A stretch of 64,000 bases of DNA from Synechococcus sp. HK01-R (GCF_014217855.1 NZ_CP059059.1:1178001-1242000); one strand, 5' to 3'. Shown: positions 29,441-39,858, counted from the stretch's first letter. Numbers and translations are program-made. Notes: generated from the letters alone by a model not told the origin.

Positions 29441-30978
29441 ATGCAGATCTCCAGCTCCAGCAGCTCACCTCAGATGCAGGTGCAGAAGCTCCCGACAGGG
29501 ATCGAGGGCTTCGATGACGTCTGCCAGGGAGGCTTGCCGATCGGGCGCAGCACCCTGATCAGCGGCACCTCCGGCACCGGTAAGACGGTGTTTTCCCTCC
29601 ACTTCCTCCACAACGGCATCGCCCATTTCGACGAGCCGGGGATCTTCGTCACCTTTGAGGAATCGCCCCTCGATATCCTCCGCAACGCGGCCAGCTTCGG
29701 TTGGAATCTTCAGGAGATGGTTGAGCAGGACAAGCTGTTCATCCTCGATGCCTCCCCTGATCCCGATGGGCAGGATGTGGCCGGCAGCTTTGACCTCTCG
29801 GGTCTGATCGAGCGGATTCATTACGCAATCCGCAAGTACAAGGCGAAACGGGTGGCGATCGACTCGATCACCGCGGTGTTCCAGCAATACGACGCCGTGT
29901 TCGTGGTGCGTCGTGAGATCTTCCGCCTGATCGCACGGCTCAAAGAGATTGGTGTCACCACGGTGATGACGACCGAGCGGATCGATGAATACGGTCCAAT
30001 TGCTCGCTACGGGGTGGAGGAATTTGTCTCTGACAACGTGGTGATCCTCCGCAACGTGCTCGAGGGGGAACGGCGTCCCGCACCGTGGAGATCCTCAAAC
30101 TGCGTGGCACGACCCACATGAAGGGAGAGTTCCCCTTCACGATGGGTGCCCACGGCATCAGCATCTTCCCGCTCGGAGCGATGCGACTGACCCAGCGCTC
30201 CTCAAACGTGAGGTTGAGCTCCGGGGTTCCTCGTCTCGATGAGATGTGCGGCGGCGGATTCTTCAAGGATTCGATCATCCTTGCCACCGGTGCGACGGGC
30301 ACCGGTAAGACCCTGCTGGTTTCGAAGTTCATCGAGGACGCATGCAGGAATAAGGAGCGGGCGATTCTGTTCGCCTATGAGGAGTCGCGGGCGCAGTTGC
30401 TGCGTAACGCCACGAGTTGGGGCATTGATTTCGAGCAGATGGAGCAGGACGGGCTGCTCAAGATCATCTGCGCCTATCCCGAATCCACAGGCCTGGAAGA
30501 CCACCTTCAGATCATCAAAACGGAGATCAGTCAGTTCAAGCCCTCACGGATGGCGATCGATTCCCTTTCGGCCCTGGCCCGAGGTGTGAGTCACAACGCC
30601 TTCAGGCAGTTTGTGATCGGCGTGACCGGCTATGCCAAACAGGAGGAAATCGCCGGCTTCTTCACTAACACCTCCGAGGAGTTCATGGGAAGCCATTCGA
30701 TCACCGACTCCCATATCTCCACGATTACCGACACGATCCTGCTGCTGCAGTACGTGGAAATCCGTGGCGAGATGGCTCGTGCCTTGAACGTGTTCAAGAT
30801 GCGCGGTTCTTGGCATGACAAGGGCATCCGCGAGTTTGTGATCACCGGAAACGGACCTCAAATCAAGGATTCCTTCTCCAACTTCGAGCGGATCATCTCC
30901 GGTGTGCCCCATCGGGTCACCACGGACGAACGCAGTGAGCTCTCCAGGATCGTTCGCGGTGTGACATCCGACGACTGA
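29441..30978 (+). pseudogene. kaiC: kaiC interrupted by a one-base deletion (circadian clock ATPase/kinase)
   Basis: KaiC is the hexameric clock ATPase. The CI half starts MQISSSSSSPQMQVQKLPTG and carries Walker A GTSGTGKT and the EE pair in VTFEESPLD. The CII half carries Walker A GATGTGKT, FAYEESRAQ and the phosphorylation segment HSITDSHISTITDT (S431/T432 region). The halves lie in different frames. At about 30077, CGGCGTCCCGCACC replaces the expected CGGCGTCGCCGCACC, so one G is missing. The first frame runs to 30121, giving 226 residues with the foreign tail PAPWRSSNCVARPT. The second frame resumes at RTVEILKLRG. Restoring the base gives about 512 residues. The first stop overlaps an ATG at 30118 as ATGA. 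It may be a sequencing error, an inactive gene, or a split gene. Confidence 0.92.
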
Positions 30979-31016
30979 AGGCGGCCGGCTGAACATTGCC
31001 CTGGACGCTGACACCC

Positions 31017-33116
31017 TCAGGCGCTCAGCTTTTCCTCCAGCTCCTGCTCCTGCAAGCGCTTTTGTCGATCCGACTGCAGTTGCAGTTCAGCCTCATCGCT
31101 CTGGGCTAAAGCCAAATCGAACCAGAAGGTTGTGCCCACCTCCGGTTCGCTCACCATCCGAATCGTGCTGCCGTGCTTCTCGATGATGCCGCGCACGATC
31201 GATAGCCCAAGGCCGGTGCCGACCTCTGAATGCACAGCATTCTCGACGCGATAGAAGCGGTCGAAGATCTTCTGCTGATCAGCGGCGTCGATGCCGCAGC
31301 CGGTGTCGGCCACTTCGATCCTCACCCGCGGAAGGGGGGAGACCAGCTCGCAGTGGGGGGCCGGCTCGTCATTGCGAACAGCCTCGTCCTGATCAACAGC
31401 CTTCACCAGGGCCGCTGAAGTCGAACTCGGCAGTTCAGAGACAAAGCAGCTGTCGGGCCAGGTGTAAGCCCGCAAGGCCAGAGTTCCACCCTTGCGGGAG
31501 AACTTCAGGGCATTGCCGACCAGATTGTCGAGCACCTGCAGGAGCAGATCCCAGTTGCCGAGGATGTCAGGCAATTCCATCGGTAGATCAAGCTCCAGCT
31601 TCACCTCCTTGTCGTCGGCATTCAGTCGGTAATTGCGCAGGGTCTGCTCGAGCGCCGGGCTGAGTGCCATCGGTTCGAACTGAACGGGCCGATTGGATTC
31701 CAGTTTTGAGAGGTCAAGCACGTCGTTGACCAGGCGGGTCAGCCGGTCGGTTTCGGCGTTGGCTACCCCTAGGAACTCGATTTTCTCCTCGTCGGTGAGC
31801 TGATCTCCCATGTCATAGAGCGTCTCCACATAGCTCTTGATGTTGAACAGGGGAGTACGCAGTTCATGGGAGACGTTGCTGATGAATCGACTCTGAGCTG
31901 CATTCAGCTCCACCTCACGGGTGAGGTCTTGAAGGGTCACCGCGATGCCCTTGAGGGATTCGCCACTGGCATCCCGCACCGACTGGAGCACGATGCGCAG
32001 CGTGCGGGCCGGTTCCTCGATGCTTCGGCGTAGATCCTCGCTGTCGCTGATGCCGTTGATCAGTGAATCGAGGGCACTGTGCAGTTCGATCGCCAACAGG
32101 TGAGGCAGTTCATCCAGAAGATCCCGGCCTTCGAGCTTGCGTCCTTCCCATCGGAACAACCGGCGCGCGGTGGGGTTGGCGAGCACGATTCGCCCCTCCG
32201 CATCCAGCAGGATGGCACCGTCGGCCATGGTGGCGATCAGGGAGGCCTGCTTCACCTGAGCAGCGGTGAGTTCTTCGATGTTGGCGGCGTCGTAAGCCTG
32301 TAGTTGGGACGCCATGGCATTGAAGCCATCGAGTAGTTCGCCCAGTTCACCGCCCACGGGCAGGGCAATGCGGGCCTGGAAGTCTCCGGAGGCAATGGAG
32401 CGCACCCCGCGCAGCAGCTCTTTGACCGGTCGGGTGATTGTGAGCGCGTTGAACACGGCGCCAAGGATCACCAGAACCCAGATGGAGATGAACACCGCGA
32501 CCGTGACCTCTCGGGTGAGGGCCGCGCTGGCCAGGGCGGTTTCATTGGGATTCACCCCCAGGGCCAGAACCCCGAGATAGCGACCCTCGCGCAGCAGGGG
32601 CACGAACACATCGGTGACCTGTCCCTGGGGAGTGAGGTGCTGTCTCACCAGTGGGTTTTGGGGGCGATTGCGCAATTCGGCCGGCAGTTCGAGGCGCCTG
32701 CTCAGTCGCAGTTCACTGACGGGATCGTTGCTGCTGCCGCTGATCGGGATGCCCAGGTAGACGATGCCATCCGGATCGGCGAAGAAGATGTAGCGAAGAC
32801 TTTGGCTGGAGCGCCAGAACTGTTCGGCCACGTTGGCCAGTTCCCGATCGCGCCCTTCCGCGACCAGTTCGCTCACATTGCCGGCCAGGAGCAGGCCTAG
32901 ATCGCGGGCGTAACGGGTGTCATTGCGTACCGCATCCCGTTGAATCCCATTCAGGGCAAAAAAAGTAATGCCCGTCATCATCAGGCTCACCACCAGGGTG
33001 GCGATGGCCAAGAGCTTGGTTTGGAGGCTGAACTCCGCCCACCAAAGGCGGATGCTCTGCCACCATCCCGACGCTTGTGGTTCGGTGCCGTTGGCGGCTG
33101 AAGAGCTGCTGGCCAT
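31017..33116 (-). CDS. nblS: Sensor histidine kinase NblS (DspA/Hik33/Ycf26 family)
   Basis: This family controls high-light, nutrient and cold responses and phycobilisome degradation in cyanobacteria. The 699-residue product has TM1 near residues 33-53 (LLAIATLVVSLMMTGITFFA), an extracytoplasmic sensor region, and TM2 near 205-225. A HAMP segment (PVKELLRGVRSIASGDFQAR), a PAS domain (DGAILLDAEGRIVLANPTAR), the H-box FISNVSHELRTPLFNIKSY with His417, and the ATP-binding boxes NLVGNALKF, DTGCGIDAADQQKIFDRFYR and GTGLGLSIVRGI follow. All kinase residues are present. It is convergent with kaiC; linking the two is only positional. Confidence 0.93.
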   Translation of the reverse strand: MASSSSAANGTEPQASGWWQSIRLWWAEFSLQTKLLAIATLVVSLMMTGITFFALNGIQRDAVRNDTRYARDLGLLLAGNVSELVAEGRDRELANVAEQFWRSSQSLRYIFFADPDGIVYLGIPISGSSNDPVSELRLSRRLELPAELRNRPQNPLVRQHLTPQGQVTDVFVPLLREGRYLGVLALGVNPNETALASAALTREVTVAVFISIWVLVILGAVFNALTITRPVKELLRGVRSIASGDFQARIALPVGGELGELLDGFNAMASQLQAYDAANIEELTAAQVKQASLIATMADGAILLDAEGRIVLANPTARRLFRWEGRKLEGRDLLDELPHLLAIELHSALDSLINGISDSEDLRRSIEEPARTLRIVLQSVRDASGESLKGIAVTLQDLTREVELNAAQSRFISNVSHELRTPLFNIKSYVETLYDMGDQLTDEEKIEFLGVANAETDRLTRLVNDVLDLSKLESNRPVQFEPMALSPALEQTLRNYRLNADDKEVKLELDLPMELPDILGNWDLLLQVLDNLVGNALKFSRKGGTLALRAYTWPDSCFVSELPSSTSAALVKAVDQDEAVRNDEPAPHCELVSPLPRVRIEVADTGCGIDAADQQKIFDRFYRVENAVHSEVGTGLGLSIVRGIIEKHGSTIRMVSEPEVGTTFWFDLALAQSDEAELQLQSDRQKRLQEQELEEKLSA

Positions 33117-33140
33117 TCCGCAGGCGCGCGTCGGCTGAGC

Positions 33141-34445
33141 CTAGGACTGACGCACCTGGTGGCCGATGTCCCGTCGGAACTGCATGCCATCGAAGGCGAT
33201 GCGATCCAGAGCGTGGTACGCGGCAGCAAAAGCCGAGTCGAAGTCATCCCCCTGAGCCGTCATCGTCAGCACCCGACCGCCGGCAGTGAGGAGTTGGCCC
33301 TCGGCGCTGCGACTGGTGCCTGCATGGAACAGTTGCTGTGACTCAGTCGGCGTCAGCCTGTCTTCGATGGGATCCCCTTGTCTGGGGGAATCCGGATAGC
33401 CGGCTGCGGCAGCCACCACGCAGACGGAGCAGCGATTGCTGATCTTGAGCTCAGGGGCCAGGTCCAGTCGGCCGAGGGCGCAGGCCTGCAGCACCCTGGC
33501 CAGTTCCGGACCCATGAGTGGCATCAGCGTTTGGCATTCCGGATCGCCAAAGCGGCAGTTGAACTCGATCACCTGGGGACCATCAGCGGTGAGCATCAGC
33601 CCTGCGTAAATCACGCCTCGGTAGTTGATGCCTCGGGCACGCAGGGCCCCGAGGGTGGGCTCCAGCACCAGTCGTCGCACCTCCTCAAGACCAGCAGCAT
33701 CCAGGAGGGGGGCGGGGGCATAGGCGCCCATGCCTCCGGTGTTAGGCCCCTGGTCGCCTTCCAGCAGGCGTTTGTGGTCCTGGGCGGGGGGAAGGATCAA
33801 GAGGCGCTTCCCGTCGCAAAGGGCGAAGACGGACACTTCCGGCCCCTGCAGTCGCTCTTCCAGCACCAGTCGTTCTCCGGCGGATCCGAACCGGCCGTTG
33901 AAGGCATCACGGATGGCCGCGGCGGTGGCTTCCACCGTGTCGGCCACCGTCACACCCTTTCCGGCGGCAAGGCCATCGGCCTTGACCACCAGAGGCCTTT
34001 GCAGGTTGGCCAGCACCTCCATCCCCTCCTCTTCGCTGGCGACGGCCCAGTGCCCTGCGGTGGGGACCCCGGCCTCCTGCATCAGCTGTTTGGCCCAGGC
34101 TTTGCTCGCCTCGAGCTGGGCGCCGGCGCCGCTGGGACCGAACACCGCCAGCCCCGCCTCCCGCAGGCTGTCGGCCAGGCCGGCCGCCAATGGGGCCTCG
34201 GGTCCGATCACCACCAGGTCGATCGCCTCGTTGCGGCAGAGGGTTAGAAGGCCGGAGCTATCGGTCTCTGCGATGGCTTGTTTGCGGCCGAAGGGGCCGC
34301 CGTTCCCCGGACTGACCCACACCGTTTCGATCTCTGGGCAGCGCTCAAGGGCCCAGCAGAGGGCCTGCTCCCTTCCGCCGCTGCCCACCACGAGCACCCG
34401 CTGGAGAGGTGGCAGGGTCTGGGGACGGGAGGGGGAGATGGCCAT
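33141..34445 (-). CDS. purD: Phosphoribosylamine-glycine ligase
   Basis: PurD catalyses the second step of purine synthesis, joining phosphoribosylamine and glycine with ATP. The 434-residue product has VLVVGSGGREQALCWALER near the start, IDLVVIGPEAPLAAGLADSL, the ATP-grasp region PLVVKADGLAAGKGVTVADT and the metal site in VIEFNCRFGDPECQTLMPLM. I chose the ATG at 34443-34445 over an upstream TTG. It lies upstream of nblS on the same strand and is divergent from the hypothetical gene leading into purC. Confidence 0.95.
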   Translation of the reverse strand: MAISPSRPQTLPPLQRVLVVGSGGREQALCWALERCPEIETVWVSPGNGGPFGRKQAIAETDSSGLLTLCRNEAIDLVVIGPEAPLAAGLADSLREAGLAVFGPSGAGAQLEASKAWAKQLMQEAGVPTAGHWAVASEEEGMEVLANLQRPLVVKADGLAAGKGVTVADTVEATAAAIRDAFNGRFGSAGERLVLEERLQGPEVSVFALCDGKRLLILPPAQDHKRLLEGDQGPNTGGMGAYAPAPLLDAAGLEEVRRLVLEPTLGALRARGINYRGVIYAGLMLTADGPQVIEFNCRFGDPECQTLMPLMGPELARVLQACALGRLDLAPELKISNRCSVCVVAAAAGYPDSPRQGDPIEDRLTPTESQQLFHAGTSRSAEGQLLTAGGRVLTMTAQGDDFDSAFAAAYHALDRIAFDGMQFRRDIGHQVRQS

Positions 34446-34547
34446 GGCAAACAAGCAGACGGGAGGAGCCCCTTAGGTTTGAACGGTTTCGCAGGGGCGT
34501 TCGCGCCACAGCGCGAATCCTTTCCATCTTTGTTGACGGCTGTCCCG

Positions 34548-35516
34548 ATGGGGATCTCCTCCCTGCCCCTCACCCTGCTGCTTGCTGCCGCACCACTCCC
34601 GGTGCAGCCTGCGGCCAAGCCCGCTCCCCAGCCGCCTGCAGAGCCGATGTCGGAGCTGGCTTATCAAAGGGCTCTGCTTCAGGGCGGATTACCTGAACTG
34701 ACCATCGCTTGTGTGGATGCGGCACGGTTCGGGCTGGATGGTCGCCTGCAGCAACTCAGGGATCGTCTGATGTTGGTCAGGCCCGCACCGCAACCCTTCC
34801 CGGTGGTGATGGCCAATGCCCAGGCCCTGATCTTTTGCAAGGCGCCTGATAGTGCCCAGACGGTGCTTAATCGCTTCGGCCCTGGGCCCGGCCTGCAGCG
34901 ACGTGAGTGGTTGTTGCTCTCCTGGCGGGCGGCCTCAGCAGCGCTCGATCACGAACGAGCAGCCCTGGCCCTGCGCCGCCTGGCGGCGGGGAATCTCGCC
35001 GCTCTTGATGCTGAACAGCTTGTGGTGGCGCAGCCGGAGGGGGGGGAGCCCCTCACCCGTTCCGCCCTCGATCTTCTGGCTGAATACGAAGCGAGCGCTG
35101 GCCATCTCGACAGGGCCGCGGAGGTGCTTCTTGCCGGAAGGACCCCGGGGGTGGTGGCTGCCCAGCGCTACGGGCAGGTGGCGGTGTGGGTCCAGCGTCT
35201 AGGGCAGGAGCGCACCGACAGCCTGTTGGAGGCAGCCCTCGATCAGGCTGCCGCGGAGCAGGCCTGGTCGCTAGCTGAAGATCTGCTCAGGTTGCAGTTG
35301 CGCCTCAATCTGGAGGCGGGAGGTGATGGCCAGCGCGCCCGGCAGCGGCTGGAGCGCTTAGCCACCAGGGTCGATGACCGTTTCACCCTCTGGGAGTTGC
35401 TCCAGGACGATCCGGATCTGGCGCGGCAGCTCCGCTCTCCCCGTGCTCCAGGAGGGCATGCCGCCCTGGGAGAATCGGGACCGGTTTCACCGTCCGCCTC
35501 GCCCATCCGCCCATGA
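34548..35516 (+). CDS. Conserved cyanobacterial secreted or periplasmic hypothetical protein
   Basis: I do not recognise a named family. The 322-residue product has an N-terminal signal-like segment ([20 protein letters not shown]) and a Pro/Ala-rich stretch, then a mainly alpha-helical region rich in Leu, Ala, Arg and Gln (for example [20 protein letters not shown] and [20 protein letters not shown]). This suggests tetratricopeptide-like helical repeats. It ends overlapping purC by four bases (ATGA), so the two are translationally coupled. Its position next to purine and envelope genes gives no clear function. Confidence 0.75.
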   Translation: MGISSLPLTLLLAAAPLPVQPAAKPAPQPPAEPMSELAYQRALLQGGLPELTIACVDAARFGLDGRLQQLRDRLMLVRPAPQPFPVVMANAQALIFCKAPDSAQTVLNRFGPGPGLQRREWLLLSWRAASAALDHERAALALRRLAAGNLAALDAEQLVVAQPEGGEPLTRSALDLLAEYEASAGHLDRAAEVLLAGRTPGVVAAQRYGQVAVWVQRLGQERTDSLLEAALDQAAAEQAWSLAEDLLRLQLRLNLEAGGDGQRARQRLERLATRVDDRFTLWELLQDDPDLARQLRSPRAPGGHAALGESGPVSPSASPIRP

Positions 35517-36265
35517 GCGTTATACCCGGTCCGCTGCTTTACGAAGGCAAGGCCAAGCGTGTCTTCGCCTCAGACCGGGAGGACGTGGTGCTGGTGGAGT
35601 TCAAGAATGATGCGACCGCATTCAATGCGCTCAAGCGCGAACAGCTTGAGGACAAGGGACGCCTGAACTGCCAGATCTCCGCTCGTCTGTTTGAACTGCT
35701 GGAGCGGGAGGGGATTCCCACCCACTACCTGGGGCTCCTGGATGAAACCTGGATGGCCGTGCAGCGCGTTGAGGTCATCCCCCTGGAGGTGGTGCTGCGC
35801 AACGTGGCCACGGGGTCGCTTTGTAAGCAGACACCGATCCCTGCGGGAACCTCGCTGGAACCGGCTCTGTTGGATGTCTATTACAAGGACGACAGCCTGG
35901 GGGACCCTCTGCTCACTGAGGCCAGGCTTGAGCTGCTGCAGCTGGTCACTCGGGAGCGGCATCGGGAGATGGAGACACTGGCCAGGCGGGTCAACGCAGC
36001 CCTGATTCCTTTCTTCCAGGGGCTTGAGCTGCAGCTGGTGGATTTCAAGCTGGAGCTCGGCTGCAACGGCCAGGGTGAACTGCTGGTGGCCGATGAGATC
36101 AGTCCTGATACCTGCAGGCTCTGGGACCTGCGCACCCAGGATCCGCAGGCAAGGATTCTCGATAAGGACCGCTTCCGCCAGGACCTCGGCGGCGTCATCG
36201 AGGCCTACGGGGAGGTCTGCAAACGGGTCCAAGGGGCCTGCCCGAATCCCCGCAACTACAGGTAA
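35513..36265 (+). CDS. purC: Phosphoribosylaminoimidazole-succinocarboxamide synthase
   Basis: PurC makes SAICAR from CAIR, aspartate and ATP in purine synthesis. The 250-residue product contains [20 protein letters not shown], the conserved [40 protein letters not shown] and [20 protein letters not shown]. It is the bacterial short form. Its start overlaps the preceding gene by four bases, and bamA follows after about 23. Confidence 0.96.
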   Translation: MSVIPGPLLYEGKAKRVFASDREDVVLVEFKNDATAFNALKREQLEDKGRLNCQISARLFELLEREGIPTHYLGLLDETWMAVQRVEVIPLEVVLRNVATGSLCKQTPIPAGTSLEPALLDVYYKDDSLGDPLLTEARLELLQLVTRERHREMETLARRVNAALIPFFQGLELQLVDFKLELGCNGQGELLVADEISPDTCRLWDLRTQDPQARILDKDRFRQDLGGVIEAYGEVCKRVQGACPNPRNYR

Positions 36266-36288
36266 GGTCTGCGGACGTTTGCGGCTGA

Positions 36289-38520
36289 ATGCAGCCGACC
36301 GCTGCTCCTTCCATGGTGAACTTCTCCTCAGGCCGAACCACGGATGCCGTTCGGCGAGGAGCCCTCGGCATTGCCCTGGCCATGCCCCTGATTGCGACTG
36401 TGCCTGCCAGGGCTCAGGGAGATGCCCCAGCACAGCAGCCCGAGGGGGCTGTTGAGGTGCAACAGCCCGATCAGGAGCCGTCTGGTCTTGAGGAGCCTGC
36501 CCAGCCCCGAGTGCTGATCAGTGAGGTGGTGATCGAGGGAATTGCTGGCCACCCGGAACAGGAGCGGCTTGAACTTGCCGCCTACGACGCGATGACCGTG
36601 CGTCCGGGTAGCCGCGTTACCCGCGATCAACTCAAGACCGATCTCGATGCGATCTATGCCACCGGTTGGTTCTCCGATGTGCGCATTGAGCCGATCAACG
36701 GTCCCTTGGGCGTGCAGCTGGTCGTGCAGGTGGTGCCGAATCCTGTGCTGACCAAGGTGGAGCTGGAGCCTGCCGACGACAAGATCAAGCCTGAGGTCAT
36801 TGAGGAGACCTTCAGTTCGGATTACGGGCGCACGTTGAATCTCAACGAACTGCAGCTGCGCATGAAGGAGCTGCAGGGTTGGTATGCCAAGCAGGGCTAC
36901 TCCTTGGCCAGGGTCTCGGGCCCCAGTCGCGTCAGCCCAGAAGGGGTGGTGCAGCTGAAGGTGGTGATCGGCACCGTGGCTGGTGTTGAGGTGCAATTCC
37001 TGAATAAGGAAGGGGAGACCACCAACGACAAGGGCCAGCCAATCAAAGGCAAGACCAAGCCCTGGGTGGTCTCCCGAGAGATCTCGATCAAGCCGGGTGA
37101 GGCCTTTAACCGCAATCAGCTGGAGGGTGACATCAAGCGCCTGTACGGCACCTCTCTCTTCAGTGACGTCAAGGTCACCTTGAAGCCGGTGCCTGCGGAG
37201 CCAGGTCAGGTGACCATCATCCTCGGCATCGTCGAACAGTCCACTGGTTCTCTCTCCGGCGGTCTCGGCTACAGCCAGAGCCAGGGTGTGTTCGGCCAGG
37301 TGCAGCTGCAAGACAGCAACCTGTTTGGACGGGCCTGGAACCTTGCGCTCAATCTCACCTATGGCCAGTACGGCGGCCTGGCGAATTTCACGTTCACCGA
37401 TCCCTGGATTAAGGGCGATAAGTACCGCACATCCTTCCGAACCTCGATCTTCTTGAGCCGGGAAGTGCCCCAGGTGTTCCAGAGCCAGAACAACGGAGGA
37501 ATTGTTGCTGTTGAGGACTACGTCAATAATAATTCGAAGTACGCCTACGAGATCAACTCCAGCAATAATCCTGCCGGTCGAAAGTTTAATAACGTCACGA
37601 ACGCTGATAATCAGTTTCCTGAGTACAGCTGGTTTGATTACGAAGGCGATTCGGTTGCCTTGCAGCGTGTTGGCGGCAATCTGATCTTCGCTCGGCCTCT
37701 GAATGGCGGAGACCCCTATAAGTCAGTTCCCTGGAATGTGCTTGTCGGCCTGAACGTGCAGAACGTCCGTCCGATCAACTTCGCTGGTGATACGAGGCCC
37801 TACGGCGTCCCTAACGAGAACATCAAAAACGATCGGGTTCCCAATGACCAGGTGATCTGTATCGCCTACAGCAACTCGAGTAATTGCGCAACAGAGAACA
37901 ATCTGGCTGGCGTCCGCTTTGCTGCCACCTACAACAAGCTGAATGATCCTCGCAATCCCACATCGGGCAATTTCTTCAGCTTTGGTACCGAACAATTCAT
38001 TTCCGTCGGTGAGAACTCACCCACCTTCAACCGCCTCAGGGCCAGCTACACCCAGTTCTTCCCAGTGAACTGGTTGAAAATCGCTAAGGGTTGCCGTCCA
38101 AAGCCTGGTGAGAAAGCTGATTGCCCGCAGGCCATCGGTGTGCAGCTCAAGGCCGGAACGGTGCTCGGCCAGTTGCCTCCCTACGAAGCCTTCTGCCTCG
38201 GCGGCTCCAACTCGGTGCGTGGTTGGTACGACTGCGATCTGGCCGTGGGTCGCAGCTTTGGTGAGGCCACGCTTGAGTATCGCTTCCCGATTATCAGCAT
38301 CTTTGCTGGTGAACTGTTTGTGGACGCAGGAACCGACTTCGGTTCCCAGGCCAATGTGCCTGGTCAGCCCGGCAATCTGCTCAACAAGGCCGGCTCGGGT
38401 TTCTCCGTCGGTACCGGTGTGATCGTCACCACTCCAGTGGGCCCACTACGTCTAGAGGTGGCCAGTCAAGACTTCACCGGCGACTGGCGTTTCAACCTTG
38501 GTGTGGGCTGGAAGTTCTGA
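36289..38520 (+). CDS. bamA: BamA/Omp85-type outer membrane assembly protein
   Basis: The 743-residue product is an Omp85 protein that folds beta-barrels into the outer membrane; cyanobacterial members are related to plastid Toc75. A signal peptide (ALGIALAMPLIATVPARAQG) is followed by an acidic Pro/Gln-rich linker. POTRA domains follow (VLISEVVIEGIAGHPEQERL; LTKVELEPADDKIKPEVIEE; VVSREISIKPGEAFNRNQLE), then the barrel with GLGYSQSQGVFGQVQLQDSN and the motif CLGGSNSVRGWYDCD. The C-terminus WRFNLGVGWKF ends in Phe, the outer-membrane signature. ATG 36313 is an alternative start. Residues about 404-452 form an Asn-rich loop encoded by AT-richer DNA. Confidence 0.94.
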   Translation: MQPTAAPSMVNFSSGRTTDAVRRGALGIALAMPLIATVPARAQGDAPAQQPEGAVEVQQPDQEPSGLEEPAQPRVLISEVVIEGIAGHPEQERLELAAYDAMTVRPGSRVTRDQLKTDLDAIYATGWFSDVRIEPINGPLGVQLVVQVVPNPVLTKVELEPADDKIKPEVIEETFSSDYGRTLNLNELQLRMKELQGWYAKQGYSLARVSGPSRVSPEGVVQLKVVIGTVAGVEVQFLNKEGETTNDKGQPIKGKTKPWVVSREISIKPGEAFNRNQLEGDIKRLYGTSLFSDVKVTLKPVPAEPGQVTIILGIVEQSTGSLSGGLGYSQSQGVFGQVQLQDSNLFGRAWNLALNLTYGQYGGLANFTFTDPWIKGDKYRTSFRTSIFLSREVPQVFQSQNNGGIVAVEDYVNNNSKYAYEINSSNNPAGRKFNNVTNADNQFPEYSWFDYEGDSVALQRVGGNLIFARPLNGGDPYKSVPWNVLVGLNVQNVRPINFAGDTRPYGVPNENIKNDRVPNDQVICIAYSNSSNCATENNLAGVRFAATYNKLNDPRNPTSGNFFSFGTEQFISVGENSPTFNRLRASYTQFFPVNWLKIAKGCRPKPGEKADCPQAIGVQLKAGTVLGQLPPYEAFCLGGSNSVRGWYDCDLAVGRSFGEATLEYRFPIISIFAGELFVDAGTDFGSQANVPGQPGNLLNKAGSGFSVGTGVIVTTPVGPLRLEVASQDFTGDWRFNLGVGWKF

Positions 38521-39380
38521 TGGGCCGATGGCCGGCTGATTACGACGGGGCCTGGACCCTCGCCGCTTCTGTTGCCCGCTCCGGGGTAGGTCTGCACAGC
38601 GGCGCCATGGTGTCGGTGACCCTGTGCCCTTCCGAACAGGCCGGCATCCAGGTGTCCTGGGAGGAGGACGGTGCATCCGGAGAGCGACTCAGCCTCGCGC
38701 CCTCTCAGGTGCGAGACAGTCAGCTCTGCACGACCCTGGAGTTGGGGACGCGGCGCCTCGCCACGGTTGAGCACCTGCTGGCAGCCCTAGGAGGCACAGG
38801 TCTCACCCATGTGCACCTGCGGGTGAGTGGTGCTGAAATCCCCCTGCTGGACGGATCGGCCCAAGGCTGGGTGGAGGCGATCGCCGAAGCGGGCATCGTT
38901 CCTGCGGCATCACCCCGTTTGGAGCGCCCCAGGTTGGAGCAGCCGATCGTTCGTCATCGGGGGACCAGCGTAATCTCAGCAACCCCTGCAGAGGTTTTTC
39001 AGTTGGTTGGGGTGATCGATTTCCCCCAGGCCGCGATCGGCCGTCAGCAGCTGGCGCTGACCCTCACTCCGGAGCGGTTTGTGGACGAGATCGCGCCGGC
39101 TAGGACCTTCGGCTTCCGTGATCAGGTTGAGCAGCTGCGGGCGGCGGGCTTGATTCAGGGTGGTGCTCTCGACAATGCCCTGGTCTGCGATGGAGATCAC
39201 TGGCTCAATCCCCCCCTGCGCTTCGAGGATGAACCGGTGCGCCATAAGCTCTTGGACCTGATCGGAGATCTGGCCCTAGTGGGTTTCCCTCGGGCTCAGG
39301 TTCTGGTTTACCGGGGCTCCCACGGCCTGCATACCGATCTGGCCGCTGCTCTCGCCAGCCCGTCCTCCTCCCGCTGCTGA
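38520..39380 (+). CDS. lpxC: UDP-3-O-acyl-N-acetylglucosamine deacetylase
   Basis: LpxC is the zinc-dependent committed step of lipid A synthesis. The 286-residue product has [11 protein letters not shown] near the start, the zinc/catalytic region [20 protein letters not shown], the active-site loop [20 protein letters not shown] and the second His region [16 protein letters not shown]. The start overlaps the bamA stop as TGATG, so translation is coupled. Confidence 0.95.
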   Translation: MGRWPADYDGAWTLAASVARSGVGLHSGAMVSVTLCPSEQAGIQVSWEEDGASGERLSLAPSQVRDSQLCTTLELGTRRLATVEHLLAALGGTGLTHVHLRVSGAEIPLLDGSAQGWVEAIAEAGIVPAASPRLERPRLEQPIVRHRGTSVISATPAEVFQLVGVIDFPQAAIGRQQLALTLTPERFVDEIAPARTFGFRDQVEQLRAAGLIQGGALDNALVCDGDHWLNPPLRFEDEPVRHKLLDLIGDLALVGFPRAQVLVYRGSHGLHTDLAAALASPSSSRC

Positions 39381-39385
39381 ATCTT

Positions 39386-39853
39386 TTGACCGTCACCCCC
39401 GCCACGGCTGCATCGTCTGAGCCTGTGCTCACCAGTGAGCAGATCATGGGGCTGCTGCCCCATCGCTACCCCTTCGCTCTCGTGGATCGGGTGCTGGAGC
39501 ATGAACCGGGAGTGCGGGCCGTTGCGATCAAGAATGTGACCCTCAATGAGCCTCAGTTTCAGGGTCATTTCCCCGAGCGGCCGCTGATGCCAGGGGTGTT
39601 GATTGTCGAGGCGATGGCCCAGGTGGGTGGCCTGATCGTCACCCAGATGCCCGAGTTGCCCAAGGGGTTGTTTGTCTTTGCTGGGATCGATGGTGTTCGC
39701 TTCCGTCGTCCCGTCGTTCCTGGAGATCAGCTACGCATCAGCTGTGAGCTGCTCAGTCTCAAGCGTCAGCGTTTCGGCAAGGTGAAAGCGGAAGCCACGG
39801 TGGATGGCCAGCTCGTCTGTTCAGGTGAGCTGATGTTCTCCCTCATGGATTGA
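39386..39853 (+). CDS. fabZ: 3-hydroxyacyl-ACP dehydratase FabZ
   Basis: FabZ dehydrates 3-hydroxyacyl-ACP in fatty acid elongation and shares the acyl-ACP pool with LpxA. The 155-residue product contains [20 protein letters not shown] and the active-site block [20 protein letters not shown] with the catalytic His and Glu. No ATG precedes the conserved region, so the start is probably the TTG at 39386. It lies 5 bases after lpxC. Confidence 0.94.
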   Translation: MTVTPATAASSEPVLTSEQIMGLLPHRYPFALVDRVLEHEPGVRAVAIKNVTLNEPQFQGHFPERPLMPGVLIVEAMAQVGGLIVTQMPELPKGLFVFAGIDGVRFRRPVVPGDQLRISCELLSLKRQRFGKVKAEATVDGQLVCSGELMFSLMD

Positions 39854-39858
39854 TCGTG

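Noticed and set aside
30070-30085. Programmed ribosomal frameshift in kaiC
   Set aside because: A -1 shift would restore the frame, but there is no X-XXY-YYZ slippery heptamer or obvious downstream structure, and kaiC is not known to need one. A deletion or sequencing error is simpler.
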